A DNA stretch of 64,000 bases from Trileptium ribeirensis (GCA_030248225.1 JASANE010021084.1:1-64000), one strand, 5' to 3'. Counted from the stretch's first letter, positions 1 through 13,299 are shown. Numbers and translations: made by a program. Notes: generated by a model from the letters alone, not told the origin.

Positions 1-1032
1 AAGGTTAANATTTGATCAAATATGTTAAAATCTTGCTTNTATGGTTTTCGGATTGTTTTCCCTAGAACATATGTAAATATGGAGAGCAAGTCAGGTTCAT
101 CCGATTACTGTTCTAGCTCGAGCACCTCTTCGCACCCCCTCCCCTCCCACTGTGTTAGAGCAAAATGGTCTCATCGAATTTTGGTACTCATATATAACCA
201 AATTAGAGCACCGTCAAAATTCATCCCGTCGTGCTGCGTAGTTGCTGTGGCTATGAGCTTGTTTTCCGGTTATACTTTTCATTCGTAAATAGTAACAAAA
301 ATGGAAACCATGTTCATTTTGCTAAAAGCAGCCCAGCCGGTCGTAATGGTAATCGCTCTTGCACGCATACCTCCTATAGCGCATACGGTGACCCCGCAGT
401 TCGCGATAGAATCGCTAAAATAACCTAAATTTAGCGATGGGTTGAACTCTGAAGTCTTGCTGTTAAAGCATCTGCTATTTAGTAAGACACTACATTGTCG
501 ACTGCTACCTTTTATCCCTGTTGCGCTAAAACGGGCGAATATATTATACAATTTTACGTATAACTGAATCACCAAGGATTAATACGTAAATTCTTCGGAA
601 CTAAGCGCGTATTCATAATGACAATGCCACAAACATCAGAATTTATCTTGTTAAACCATTATCGCTTCAAGTGGTAAAATGCTTTTGCTTTCACTTTGCT
701 TCATACTATCAACTAATGCAGGCGCAAACCATCAAAAAGTTTGCTGCAGAATTGATACAACTACGACAGAGGCATTTGTATTGACACGTCGACAATTCCA
801 ACACGATACGGAAAACAGAATTTTTTTACTTGGATTAAAACCAAACGGCGTATTTGCAGAAAACCTTAACTGTATGAACTGGCCTCATAGAGTCAAAAAC
901 CATACAAATCACTCAACCATAGAGCTAATAGTGAAAGTCATAAAGTCGACATAATTCTTTCAGTTATATCAGGCTTTGTTACCATCACTGAAAAGTTTTT
1001 TCTGCCAGTAGTTTGATCACGACAGCATGTGA

Positions 1033-1322
1033 CTATTCACCTCCTTATCCCAAGTACATGTTAACTAGTCTTCTTAAGCCGCAAGTTAAGTCTTATTCTT
1101 GGCCCTGCTATCATTATTCGGCAAATCATCATCGTCAAGCCAACTCAAGATATAAGTCGCCACTATCGTCAGAGGCAAGTGAGCTAAAGCTTACTGTGAA
1201 TAAAAGGCCATCACCTTGAGTCGGTCCATCAATCAAACTAATTCGTACGGAGGTACGGTTGGATCCGAGTGCTAAGACCATGATTCGTCCACTGATCAGT
1301 GGCCAGACGCCGTGCGGCGGGC
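1033..1322 (-). pseudogene. Decayed mirror copy of the cadherin-tail exon
   Basis: On the minus strand this matches the intact exon at 6503-6783, including the terminal stop region and the CTAAAA (TTTTAG on the minus strand) acceptor-side boundary near 1323. Compared with the right-arm copy it has several indels and replaced stretches, for example around 1080-1110 and 1220-1285. These shift the frame and destroy part of the acidic catenin-binding motif. It is best read as a broken copy created by the inverted duplication and not under constraint. Confidence 0.75.
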
Positions 1323-2279
1323 CTAAAATATTGTTTTTATAATTTTATCCAACTGGTCTGGAGGTCACTGTCTGCCAAAAGTATAAATCGCATAAATTCT
1401 AAAGTCACTTCACTCGCCACTCGGTATTATGTAAATCTCTGCAAGGGAAAACTCAGTTGTCGATAATATCGACCGCAGAGGAAAGATAGTGTTATATTCT
1501 GGTATGGTTCGGTTGAAAAAAGGTGTGTTAAGTCCCATCATTTAACCTTTTATTTTAATCACTTTCACTAATCCTTTACGCTAACCTCAATGATTCATAA
1601 ACTGTACTACCCACGTCAACACGACGAATTAAAAAAACAACACCTGTAAGCGAAAAATAGTTCCGAAGTGTATCACAGACTCGTCGTCCAACCTGGGCAG
1701 TGGTTTATCAAACACATGCAGAGAACTCCACATAAACTTGTTAAGAGTCACGATTCTAATTCACCGATAGCCGGTTATGGGGTTGTTATCAGGTACAGGC
1801 CATCACACAGCAGAATAAACACTTATTTCGTGTTAGCCAGACACAAAATAACTCGAATTCGACAACAGAAAATTACGGCTTATCGTTTTATAGCTTGAAG
1901 CATTTTTAGTAGTTTATTTAAAGTAATATTTACGGTAAGGGCAGAAGATACTCTGCGGCGTTGATTCAGCATATGTTCTGACAAAAAAACAGATGGAATT
2001 GTATGAAAACTTTTTTTAAAATATTCGTATGAATTTTATCATAAGCCTTACGTTCATTTACTATCTTGTTTTCTGGTTTGTTATTGGCTACATAATACTA
2101 AGTTAACTTTTACCGAGATTACAGAACGTAGTAGTGAAACATAGCTACACCTACGCCTACCCCTTTTGCGTGCACATCAAATCAGCTCTCGATAGCATTC
2201 GTCGATATGCTATATGTGGACATCACACAATACCAGCACAAGTAATAACAAAACTAACACCTTCAATGAGTTTCCCATG

Positions 2280-3190
2280 CCCAAAAACCCCCAGGTGCAA
2301 CTTATTCAGCCGCCCAAGACATCAGACCAAATTTACAAATTTTGAGTCAAGGAATCACAAGGGTACCTCAAACCCCGTAATTCCAGAACCGGAGCCTTAA
2401 TCGAAAAACAGAAAAAAGAGGCTTCGGCATTTATCAGTTTACTTTGAAATTGGACCGTCCAGAAGAATTGAACTCGAAAGTTAAGATCAAAATAACTTTA
2501 TTCCAGTGAAGGGTACTAAAAACCCTCATTTTGACCTCTGGCCCCGAACCATGGGGCGTCATACCCCCGTACCCATGGACCCATTGATCGCAGAGTAAAA
2601 CCAATACCGGTAATGAGTTCCGTGCCGAAAACCCCAAGTGAAACTTTTCGGCCGCCCAGGACGTCAGAACAAATTTTCTAATTTTGGACGAGGAACCATG
2701 AGAATGCCATAGCTCAAACCCCATATCTCCAAAACAGAAGCCTTAATCGAAAAACAAAAAAAAGAGACATCGGCATTTATCATTTTACTATGAAATAAAG
2801 TCAACCGGAGAAATAAATTCGAATGTTAAGATAAAAATAACCTTGCTTCCGTGAGGGGTACTAAAAACCCCCCATTTTGATCTCTGATCCCGAACCATGG
2901 GGCAAAAAACCGGGGTACCCCTGGAACGATGGGTCACAGAGCAAAACCGGCACCCGGTAGTCAGTTTCCCATGTCCGCAAACCCACAGGTGCAACTTATC
3001 AGCCGCCCAAGAACATAGAGAACAAATTTTCAAATTTTGGGTTAAGGAATCACAAGGGTACCTCAAACCCCATAACTACAGAACCGGAGCCTTAAAAGAA
3101 AAACAAAAAGAGACATCGGCATTTATCATTTTACTACGAAATAAAATCAACGGAGAGAAAATGATCAAATGTTTAGGATAAAAATAACCT
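2280..3190 (+). repeat. Inner subrepeat array, left arm (~345-bp units, about 3)
   Basis: The landmark 'cggcatttatca...ttact' recurs at about 2425, 2770 and 3117, and the landmark 'gaaccatggggc' recurs at about 2548 and 2893, giving a period near 345 bp. Units carry a conserved CCATGG-centred block followed by a run of A-rich sequence. The unit count differs from the right arm, as expected for unequal exchange in a tandem array. The short open frames that recur in each unit are a product of the repeat. Confidence 0.85.
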
Positions 3191-3193
3191 GCC

Positions 3194-4204
3194 CGAGTTA
3201 GGACCGCTTCGGAAAACACAGAGCAGAACCGGTCCACTATAGAGACCAGTAAATGTCAGGTATTTTTGCGCCACCGGCATAACTGATGTATCAATACTAC
3301 GCCATATATGTTTGAAGTTCAAAATTCAACATTATACCTTTCTACTTGACGTCTTACTTGTGGCATATGGTTTTAGTATTTAAAGTGTGAGCAAACTGTT
3401 CTATAACAAAATACAATGATAATACAGTAAGCGTTAAATATGTATCAAACTACAGTTTTTATTCTGGGCTTTATTCAACCCATATTTTGTGGACGCTTCC
3501 GATATATCGTTCTGGCTACATAAAGTATATTGTGTCAGTATAAACAGTGGCACAGTATGTTAAATATTAATTCAAGGATAGTTCTTAAGTATTCTCTGAT
3601 GTAACAGAACATAGGCTAAGTTTACGGAGTAAATATTATCGTATACTTACTGGCTGAATACGTTTGGTATTTCTTTCCTGGAAGTTACTATTTTAAAACC
3701 AAGTCTCAAACATCCCATTCTTAAAACTCTTCAAATTATACAGCCTGGAAATTCCAGTACGGAAACTAGCTGTCACATTTAATGTAAAAATTTTAAGCAT
3801 TAATATATAAAAACCGGCGAAGCTGAGCATTATTTTTGGAACAAAATATGAGATACGGTTAAAATTGATCTAAATTTCTACCTTCGCAAAAGTCTGGTAT
3901 GGTGTTCTAAATCTAAGTCATCTCTTTCTCAAAAATGGTTACGAGCTCTTAAATACCAATATATACTAAAAATAACCAATTAATAATTGTAGTAATGCAG
4001 TTGGTTTCGGCGCCGGAGGTTTTTTCTATTATACTTTTAATGTTAATCAGAACGCAGTGAAACGTAGTGGAAATTGTGTGTTGCAGGGGTGAAATCTTTT
4101 AAATTCCGTCTGTGTGTGTGACCGGTCATAAATCGAGAACGCCTTAACCGAGTTTCATGATCTTGCGCTCATTCGCACAGGCATAGTCGATTTACCGTGT
4201 AAAT
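3194..4204. other. Unique spacer of the fold-back element, no gene seen
   Basis: This AT-rich sequence has no inverted partner and no open frame that resembles a known protein. A short run of tgtgtgtg occurs near 4110. It is the loop if the element folds on itself. Confidence 0.6.
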
Positions 4205-4239
4205 CACCGAGCGTTTTTGATTTGGGGTCTGGTTCCGGG

Positions 4240-5580
4240 TTCAGGGGTCAAAATTTGGTTTTCTTGCCCCATTTTACCTCATTTTAGTCCCCTTCACGGA
4301 AGCAATGTTATTTTTATCTTAACTATCGAATTTTTTTCTCTGGATGGTTTTATTTTATAGTAAAATGATAAATGCCGATACCTCTTTTTGTTTTTCGATT
4401 AAGACTTCTGTTCTGGACTTACGGGGTTTGAGGTACGGGGATATGGCGCCCCAATGGTTCCTCGACCCAAAATTTGAAAATTTGTTCTGACGTCTTGGGC
4501 GGCTGGTAAGTTTTGCCTGTGGGTTTCCGGCATGGGAAACTCATTACCGGTGCCGGTTTTTCTCTGTGACGGATGGTTCCATGGGTACCCCGGTTTTTTG
4601 CCCCATGGTTCGGGGTCAGAGGTCAAAATGATGGGTTTTTAGTACCCCTCACGGAAGCAAGGTTATTTTTATCCTAACATTCGAATTTATTTCTCCGGTT
4701 GATTTTATTTCATAGTAAAATGATAAATGCCGATGTCTCTTTTTTGTTTTTCGATTAAGGCTCCGGTTCTGGAGTTATGGGGTTTGAGGTACCCTCGTGA
4801 TTCCTTAACCCAAAATTTGAAAATTTGTTCTTATGTCTTGGGCGGCTGATAAGTTGCACCTGTGGGTTTTCGGACATGGGAAACTCACTACCGGTGCCGG
4901 TTTTGCTCTGTGACCCATCGTTCCAGGGGTACCCCGGTTTTTTGCCCCATGGTTCGGGATCAGAGATCAAAATGGGGGGTTTTTAGTACCCCTCACGGAA
5001 GCAAGGTTATTTTTATCTTAACATTCGAATTTATTTCTCCGGTTGATTTTATTTCATAGTAAAATGATAAATGCCGATGTCTCTTTTTTTGTTTTTCGAT
5101 TAAGGCTCCTGTTTTGGAGATATGGGGTTTGAGCTATGGCATTCTCATGGTTCCTCGTCCCAAAATTAGAAAATTTGTTCTGACGTCCTGGGCGGCCGAA
5201 AAGTTTCACTTGGGGTTTTCGGGCATGGGAAACTCATTACCGGTATTGGTTTTACTCTGCGATCAATGGGTCCATGGGTACGGGGGTATGACGCCCCATG
5301 GTTCGGGGCCAGAGGTCAAAATGAGGGTTTTTAGTACCCTTCACGGAAGCAAAGTTATTTTTATCTTAACTTTCGAATTTTTATCTCTGGATGGTTGTAT
5401 TTCATAGTAAACTGATAAATGCCGAAGCCTCTTTTTTGTTTTTCGATTAAGGCTCCGGTTCTGGAATTACGGGGTTTGAGGTACCCTTGTGATTCCTTGA
5501 CCCAAAATTTGTAAATTTGGTCTGATGTCTTGGGCGGCTGATAAGTTGCACCTGGGGGTTTTGGGGCATGGGAAACTCAT
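4240..5580 (-). repeat. Inner subrepeat array, right arm (~345-bp units, about 4)
   Basis: The landmark 'tttgtttttcgattaagg' (or close variants) recurs at about 4387, 4745, 5090 and 5440, giving a period of about 350 bp. It is in opposite orientation to the left-arm array. Units share the 'gccccatggttcgggg' block and the 'cttgggcggc' block with the left arm. Confidence 0.85.
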
Positions 5581-6502
5581 TGAAGGTGTTAGTTTTGTTG
5601 TAACTTGTGCTGGTATTGTGTGATGTCCACATATAGCATATCGACGAATGCTATCGAGAGCTGATTTGATGTGCACGCAAAAGGGGTAGGCGTAGGTGTA
5701 GCTATGTTTCACTACGTTCTGCAATCTCGGTAGAGTTACTAGTATTATGTAGCCAATAACAAACCAGAAAACAAGATAGTAAATGAACTAAGGCTTACTA
5801 AAATGCATACGAATATTTTAAACAAAAATTTCATATACAATTCCATCTGTTTTTTTGTCATACATATGCTGAATTAATGCTGGATAGTATTTTCTTGCCT
5901 AACCGTATCATACCCAAACAAAATTACTAAAATGCTTCAAGCTAGTAAACCAGAAGCCCTAATTTTCTTGTTGTCGAATTCGAGTTATTTTGTGTCTGGC
6001 TAACACGAAAGAAACGTTCAGTCGGCCGCCACGGCCTGACCCTATAACAACCCCATAACCGGCTATCGGTGAATTAGAATCGTGACTCTTAACAAGTTTA
6101 TGTGGAGTTCTCTGCATGTGTTTTATAGACCACTGCCCAGGTTGGACGACGAGTCTGTGATACACTTCGGAACCACTTCGCTTACAGGTGTTGTTTTGAG
6201 AATCTGTCGTGTTGACGTGGGTAGTACAGTTTATTAATCATCGAGGTTAGCGTAAAATATATTTGAGAGCCTTACCAGAACCGGACCTGACCGCAAACTC
6301 GACATATTTCAGCCCAACCATACCAGAATATAACACGATCCTCCGTCTGCGGTCTCTATTATCTACAACTGAGTTTTCCCTTGCAGAGATTTACATAATA
6401 CCGAGTGGCGAGTGAAGTGACTTTAGAATTTATGCGATTTATACTTTTGGCAGACAGTGACCTCCAGACCAGTTGGATAAAATTATAAAAACAATATTTT
6501 AG

Positions 6503-6783
6503 GCCCGCCGGATGACGTCTGGCCACTGATCAGTGGACGTATAATTGATGCCGACACGGATCCAACCGTACCTCCGTACGACGAGCTGCATCGATGGACC
6601 GACCAAGGTGATGGCCTTTCATCCACAGGAAGCCTTAGCTCACTTGCCTCTGACGATAGTGGCGACTTAGATTGGAGTTGGCTTGACGATGATGATTTGC
6701 CGAATAATGAAAGCAGGCCAAGACAAGATCAACCTGGCTTAAGAAGACTAGTTAACATGTACTTGGGAGAAGGAGGTGAATAG
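6503..6783 (+). CDS. Terminal exon of a classical cadherin: catenin-binding cytoplasmic tail (partial gene)
   Basis: The frame read from 6505 gives 92 codons and a TAG stop at 6781-6783. It contains DADTDPTVPPYDEL, then SLSSLASDD, then an acidic/aromatic stretch (GDLDWSWLDDDD), and ends LRRLVNMYLGEGGE. These blocks, in this order, are the hallmark of the C-terminal beta-catenin-binding region of classical cadherins, where the tail of an adhesion receptor links to the actin cytoskeleton through catenins. The open frame begins right after a TTTTAG at 6497-6502 that could be the native 3' splice acceptor, so the element seems to have captured genomic DNA rather than a processed cDNA. No cadherin repeats, transmembrane segment or upstream exon are recognisable nearby. 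It may be a host gene exon, a captured exon inside a repeat, or both. The family call is strong; expression is unknown. Confidence 0.82.
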
Positions 6784-7806
6784 TCACATGCTGTCGTGAT
6801 CAACCACTCGCAGAAAAAACTTTTCAGTGATGGGAACAAAGCCTGATATAACTGAAAGAATTATGTCGACTTTATGACTTTCACTATTAGCTCTATGGTT
6901 GAGTGATTTGTAGGGTTTTTGACTCGATGAGGCCAGTTCATACAGTTAAGGTTTTCTGCAAATACGCCGTTTGGTTTTAATCCAATAAAAAAATTTTGTT
7001 TTTCGTATCGTGTTGGAATTGTCGACGTGTCAATACAAATGCCTCTGTTGTAGTTGTATCAATTTTGCAGCAAACTTTTGAGCGTTTGCGCCTGCATTAG
7101 TTGATAGTATGAAGCAAAGTGAAGCAGAAGCATTTTACCACTGAAGCGATAATGGTTTAACAAGATAAATTCTGATGTTTGTGGCATTGTCATGATGAAT
7201 ACGCGCTTAGTTCCGAAGAATTTATGTTTAGCCCTTGGTGATTCAGTTATACGTAAAATTGTATAATATATTCGCCCGTTTAATCTTAACAGGTATAAAA
7301 GGTAGCAGTCGACAATGTAGTGTCTTACTAAATAACACAGCCTGTAAATAAGACTTCTAGTTCAACCCATCGCTAAATTTAGGTTATTTTAATGATTCTA
7401 TCGCGAACTGCGGGGTCACCGTATGCGCTATAGGAAGGCACGGCGTGCAGAGTGACTTAACCATTACGACCGGCTGGGCTGCTTTTAGCAAAATGAACAT
7501 GGTTTTCATTTTTGTTACTATTGACGAATGAAAAGTATAACTGGAAAACAAGCTCATAGCCACAGCAACTACGCAGCACGACGGGATGAATTTTGACGGT
7601 GCTCAAATTTGGTTATATATGAATACCAAAATCGATGTGACCATTTTGCTCTAACACAGTGGGAGGGGAGGGGGTGCGAAGAGGTGCTCGAGCTAGAACA
7701 GTAATCGGATGAGCCTACTTGCTCTCCATATTTACATATGTTCTAGGAAAACAATCCGAAAACCATAAAAGCAAGATTTTAACATATTTGATCAAATTTT
7801 AACCTT

Positions 7807-10800
7807 AAATTCAAATTACTGTGAAAGCAATATAAATTTGACTGAAAATGAAGGATCATGTCAAGTTCCCTGTCCATAACTGAGGTGGCAAGAGAAACTT
7901 CACATGAATACTATAGGGCAAAAATTTTAAATTTAATTGTTATCCCAGGCTAAGCCTAGCCTCAGTTTTACGATTAGGCTTAGACTATGGCTCAGGAATG
8001 ACATGTTGGGGGACATGACATGATCCAAAAAGAATACGCTAATAATAGATTTTTTTATATTTGCTATATTCTTGATAAATTTTTACAGATATAATCAGAC
8101 TATGGTATAAAGTACCAGGTTTTACGGATTATTCACAGAAATTAGATTTTTGCGTAATTCTAGCTCTACATTAGATATGCTTTAAGTTTTTAGCGGAGTT
8201 TAGTTCTGTAGAAAACTTCATAACCGTTGGGTTGAAAACTATAGGTCACATCCAACATTAATTCGCCCAACACTGTTGCGTTAGTTGGAAACGTTTGACA
8301 GAAACACCACAATTAAGCACACAAAATTACCCAAAGTTAAAGCTTTGTGACGTCCGCTAGAATCCAATGATAGTCTGTTTTTGTTATTTGCGAATGCAGC
8401 TTCAAAATCCAATTTTCACGTCTACTATTTAAGATTTCGAATATTAATTATTTTACACTTTAATTACTTAGCTAGCTCTAAAATTTTATATGCTATTATT
8501 TTATATCCTTCCAACCATACTACGTTTTTCAACCCAACGGTCACAGCGTAACATCTCGTGAATTACAACCTGTACGTCATCATATATGATATGATTTAAT
8601 TCTAAGACATTGTCGCTGCAAACATTCCATTACCGGCGGTTTGTGCCAAATTATTTTATTGTTAATGTAATCATACAAAATCTATGTTTTAATGTTGAAA
8701 CTTTGGTTGTATTTCGGCAGCAAGGCTGTTGTCCAAAATTGTAGCCAGGCTTGTAATTTCAATATATAGTAAAAATTATTAGCTTTCCTTTGGAATGACA
8801 ACGATGAATCTTAATTGACCATAATTCAAATTGGCTTTGCCTTATTCCAGCGGTTGAACATGACATTAGCCATTGTATACACCCTACTGCTGTCGTGATA
8901 GAGTGATTCATGTATCCAGCCGCTTAAGCCCACCGAAGAATGCAAAGACGCATGGGTGAAGGTGTCTACTCCACCGACAACATTATTTATCGTGAAATAT
9001 AATTGTCTCATTGTGAGCGGTTTCTCCAAAAAGAAGATCATCAAGTTTAGCTTTGTCCTATAATCTCAATCATGGCAAATTCATCTAATCTTATCCGAAT
9101 TAATGGCACACAAGTGACTCGAATTCCTTGCCGGCCACAAAGAGGCTCGTGCAATTTTATCGATATTAATAATGAGCACTGTTGACAATCACGCCTGTAG
9201 GTCGGAGCCGAGATACTTATTTAGACCCATGAATTGTCGAGGTCGCTCCTATGTAGCAACGGAAGTTAGCCCAAACCATGTGCAATTGTTAATTTCAACG
9301 TTGACTAGAAATTGCTCTTGTGAATATCTTGCGTCTAATTCTGTTCAAGCATTGGACGATATAGGCTGAATCGCTGATCTACGTCGAAACTCCTGCAACA
9401 CATATCTCTAGACCCTAGAAGTAACAAAGTTATCGTGGTTTATATCGGGTTGTGAATAAAATTATATAGTGGTTGCGTTCAAATTTCAACGAATATTCAT
9501 TTTGTATACGTGTTTTATATCCATGGTGCTGAAGTAACAATGTGACAAAATATTCTGCCTTACAATTGTACCTACTGCACCATCTATACTGCCGGTACTT
9601 CCTTATCTTAATATTTTAGTTAATATTCCGTGTTTAATTGAAAATTTTGTATATAATTTACTGTCCATACAGATGGTATTGCACGTCGTTGTCGCTTCAC
9701 TTCTTCAATAAGTCAATATCATGACATTTAAAAGAGCAAGCAATTTGAATTTCTTGCGCAAAGTATTATTTCCAGTCGTGAAATACACATTTCTAACCAA
9801 AAAGTCATAGTAACCGTTTTTGTTTCACAGTATATTGACTAAACGGCTCTTTATTGAATAGTGTGATTTTATATAAGAGACTGAGCATATAGTGTTTATA
9901 ATTCACAATTTTTCGATGGTATTACGCTCAGACTTCAATCATCTTTCTTAATGTTATGTTAGTCCTATATTGCTTTATATGTTAGGCGCATTATTTATTT
10001 GCTAAGAGCGAAAAAACCACCCCAAATGCAAAAATTCAGGTGTTAGTGGAAGTTGCACACGAACCTTTTGGACTCGTGGGTCGAGACAGTGCGCTAGATC
10101 ACTGGGCAAAGTTTTAACAGCCGTATCATGCATTACATTGCGGGTTATTTGAACTGTGGTGCGACATTTCCAAAAGGTTACATACGCTGCAGATAGCCTA
10201 GCCTTAATAACTTAGAGCGGGAAAAAGTATCTGATTTTAAGAAACCGCGCTAACGTGGCAGACATAAGACACGGAAAGCTAGCTACCAGAATTTCGCGGT
10301 TAGAGCCGGCGAAACAGTTAGAAAAGCAGTACGCCTTTGAAAATTCGGCTTGGATCACCCGTATATTCGAGCCCATGTGTCTTTTCAGCTTGTTCAACCA
10401 CCGAAAAAGGTGCAAAGTTTGCTGCAGCAGTTGTTTAGTTTACTCAAAGATTAGGCAATAACAGAGGCGTAATTAATGGTTGCTTTTGAGTAAGGCAAAC
10501 CCAACGGTAAATACGAGCATACGAGGGTGTTAGTTTAACAGAATATCAGCTAGCGTATCATTAAGATGAATCGTGCGAGCTTACGGATCAATAATTACTT
10601 TATAAGCTCAAAGAAATAGCACGGGATATCAAATAAATTAAAAAGTATTATGGGTGAGAAAATATCGCTAGCATTAAGTGCATTAGTTTAGGAAACAACG
10701 GCGTCACAAAAATAGAATCATATATAAATAGATCGTCTTTAATAGCGGGTCAAATTGCATATGTTTAATGTTTTACCGCGTTTGCATGGAAAACGTCGAA

Positions 10801-13299
10801 TACTAGCAAAGTGCAGCGAGTGCTTGAATTAAATTGTTTCACTTCGTTTTGTGACCTAATTTCGTGAAATATGAGCTTTGCACTTGGTTAACTCAAACGA
10901 ATATGGTTCTGACTTTTCGCGCACATTTTATCTTATTTATCAGCCCATTATTTCTGGTTAAAATTTACTATGATCGTCGTACTTTGATTTTGTATGTTCC
11001 TGCTCGATATTGTTTTACAAAATGCATTTTTCCGTTTGTAACAACTGTAGGAAACACTAATTGTGTGTGTTGTTATCTGAATTATAGTATTGAGCTGATG
11101 CTACTTGTTGTAAAGTGTTTCCATTTGCAAGCTGATTTCAGTCCAACAAAGCCACTTTGTTCTTTAGCACTTAAATTATTTATGTAATTGTATATGTAAT
11201 TTGAAATTATCCAATCAATATAGAGATCAATTTCATAAGACTCGTATTAGTCAACACTCAAATTAAATGCTGTTATACGCCCGGTCACATCCAGGCGGTA
11301 AGCTGAGAACATTGTCGTTAACCCATAAGTGTCGATGGGGAGACGGTAGGGGGTTACCCCTAATGGTCGGACCCCCGCTCAAAGCCACATTTACCCTCTC
11401 CCCCAGAGGCCGCGCCCTATGCCGACGGGTCTTCGACAACTATGCATTAATCTTAGTAATATATGTTGTCATTGCATGTGATTTTTTAGATTTTTATGCT
11501 AACATGCCATATGTTAAATCTAAGTTTGTAATTATTGTTGGAACGTGAACTCATTGTTTGAAAGTTGTCCAGTTTTCCTCTGGTAACAAAGTTGAAAATA
11601 GTTTATAGCAAAAATTCATTCTAACTAATTACAAATGTTAGCTAAGTAATTAACTTGATTTATTGCCTTTTACTCAATGATACTTATTTGTTTTGGCTAA
11701 ACCGAATTTGACAAAATCATCAAGAAAATTACAAATACGAAAGGTTAATTTTTGTTAAGAAAGCGTTTAAAAATTCATTACTTTGACATTTTATCGTGTC
11801 TAATGTGTGCTTGTTCAAAATATATGCTGTAAAACACATTAATTATGCCCTTGTCTAACGCCTTCATCAACAAAAACAGATTATATCCCAAATATGTTGT
11901 GTACGTAGGGGCCCATCATTGGGTATGGAGATCAGCCACAACGGTAGGAACCACGTAAGCCAAATTTAGTACCATCCGGCTCTGCACCCCACCCCTATAC
12001 TCCACCACTATGCACCCCGCCTCCGCGTAGATAATATACCAGGCCTCCTAAGCTGACGGATTTTAGGCGCCTAGGCTTTAACATAGCACTTCATATGTGT
12101 TTATGCGTTTTCGACTAACGGCAGTGATATCAAAATATACAAAGAACAACAGACGAGTATTGGAAATTATTGGCAGGCAGTATATCAATCAACTGCATTA
12201 AGTACTGCTTCTTTACATTTTATTGGCGAAACTTTTGAAGGTTGATTCCCCGGCACCTAGAAAAACTTCTAGTTTAGGTGGAAGAACGACAAACTCATTG
12301 GGTCAAGTCGGTTTCAAATTTTTTTTTATATCTGTTAAATTTTCCTTTGCGTGAACTTTAAACAGCCTTTGCATAAGCAAAATAGTTAGAGAAAATATCT
12401 GCATTAAGACAATTTATAACCGGAGGAAAGAAATTCAATTAAATTTTTCTAATTATAGTTACTGGTCAGCAATTAAAATCCACTCCGCAGCGTTTGGATA
12501 TAAAATTGCTCTTTTTGCAATTTTTTTCTCGCGCCCCCACCTGGACGCACACTCTCGATGCAGCATGCATGGTTTTACAAAGATTTCTAGCTTATAACAC
12601 GTTTGAACCATAGTTTCAATGCAACCTATGTAATGTTGCCTTGCACAATTCTGTATATTTTTTGTTGTTTTCTTGTTTATTTTTTTGTAATTTTTATTTA
12701 CATTATTAACGTATTATAATCGTGATTGAATTAGTAGTATTAAATTATGTTTAATTAATAAATTGTGTATAATTTGTTATTTTTCTAAATGTAAATATAG
12801 TTAAAATAAACTTTTCAATCAATTATTGCGTGCGATGTTTTACAGTGTAATACTCTGCAAATTATATGTTTCTTGCTTTATTTTGCGCTACGGTTGCTTC
12901 GTACGTCTAAGGATGCACCGCACAACGAATGCAACTAAACCCATGTCGTCGTATTTTCTAACACTGACGAAAATTTTTGGCGAGTAAAGGCTTAACTAGG
13001 TTTTGAATTAAATTTTAATTTTGTGTTATTAATTTTTCCGTGCAATGTTGAACAAACCATCGTGGTCTGAGAGGAATTTAGGCACACACAACGTATTCCG
13101 AGCTCAACCTGCATTAAAATACCGCCACATACATTGACAATTTGTCTCGTGCTCGAGCGGTGACTAGTGGAAGTATTGATGTTGCGAAACTTTCTACATA
13201 TTATAGATATATAAATTAGAATATCATTTGATAGCAGTTTGACAATAAATGATTTCAGTGCCACTGCAATGAAAAATGGATGAGCGATCTCCAAATTTA
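7807..13299. other. Intergenic, no supported gene
   Basis: AT-rich sequence. GC-richer islets occur at 11270-11430 and 11905-12080 without a recognisable protein or RNA. Short AAGCCT/TTAGGC-like words occur at 7945-7995. An open minus-strand frame at about 8829-9065 was considered and not accepted. Nothing else stands out. Confidence 0.5.

Larger units (their letters stand above)
1..3193 (+). repeat. Left arm of the fold-back element
   Basis: This stretch is a diverged reverse complement of 4205-7806. Outer sequence (1-2280) is mostly single copy within the arm; 2280-3190 is subrepeat array. Small substitutions and indels separate the arms, so they are old enough to have diverged or have escaped gene conversion. 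Two Ns fall at about positions 9 and 39. Open frames here (for example 1668-1898 and 2134-2400) are mirrored in the other arm but match no family I recognise. Confidence 0.85.
1..7806. mobile_element. Giant fold-back (long inverted repeat) element
   Basis: The first bases of the window (aaggttaa...tttgatcaaa) return as their reverse complement at 7770-7806, and the match continues inward for over 3 kb on each side. The two arms enclose a unique spacer (about 3194-4204). The innermost part of each arm is a head-to-tail array of ~345-bp units. Long inverted arms with internal direct repeats and no transposase are the layout of fold-back elements. No transposase, integrase or polymerase reading frame is visible. 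The left edge coincides with base 1, so the true terminus and any target-site duplication cannot be judged. The right arm carries a cadherin-tail exon. Alternative: a local inverted duplication rather than a mobile element. Confidence 0.8.
4205..7806 (-). repeat. Right arm of the fold-back element
   Basis: Reverse complement of the left arm. It is slightly longer because its inner array holds about one more 345-bp unit. It ends with ...gatcaaattttaacctt at 7806, the mirror of window base 1. The outer half holds the intact cadherin exon. Its 3' flank after 7806 (aaattcaaattac) has no visible partner because the left flank lies outside the window. Confidence 0.85.

Noticed and set aside
1668..1898. 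Open frame mirrored at 5959-6165 in the other fold-back arm
   Set aside because: The two arms being copies explains shared frames; the frames differ in their C-terminal parts and match nothing known.
8829..9065. Minus-strand open frame of about 75 codons with natural-looking composition
   Set aside because: No recognised motif, a stop immediately upstream, only a weak acceptor, and no partner exon nearby.
10864..11187. 107-codon plus-strand open frame
   Set aside because: Composition follows AT-rich intergenic DNA; no motif, membrane topology or paralogue supports it.
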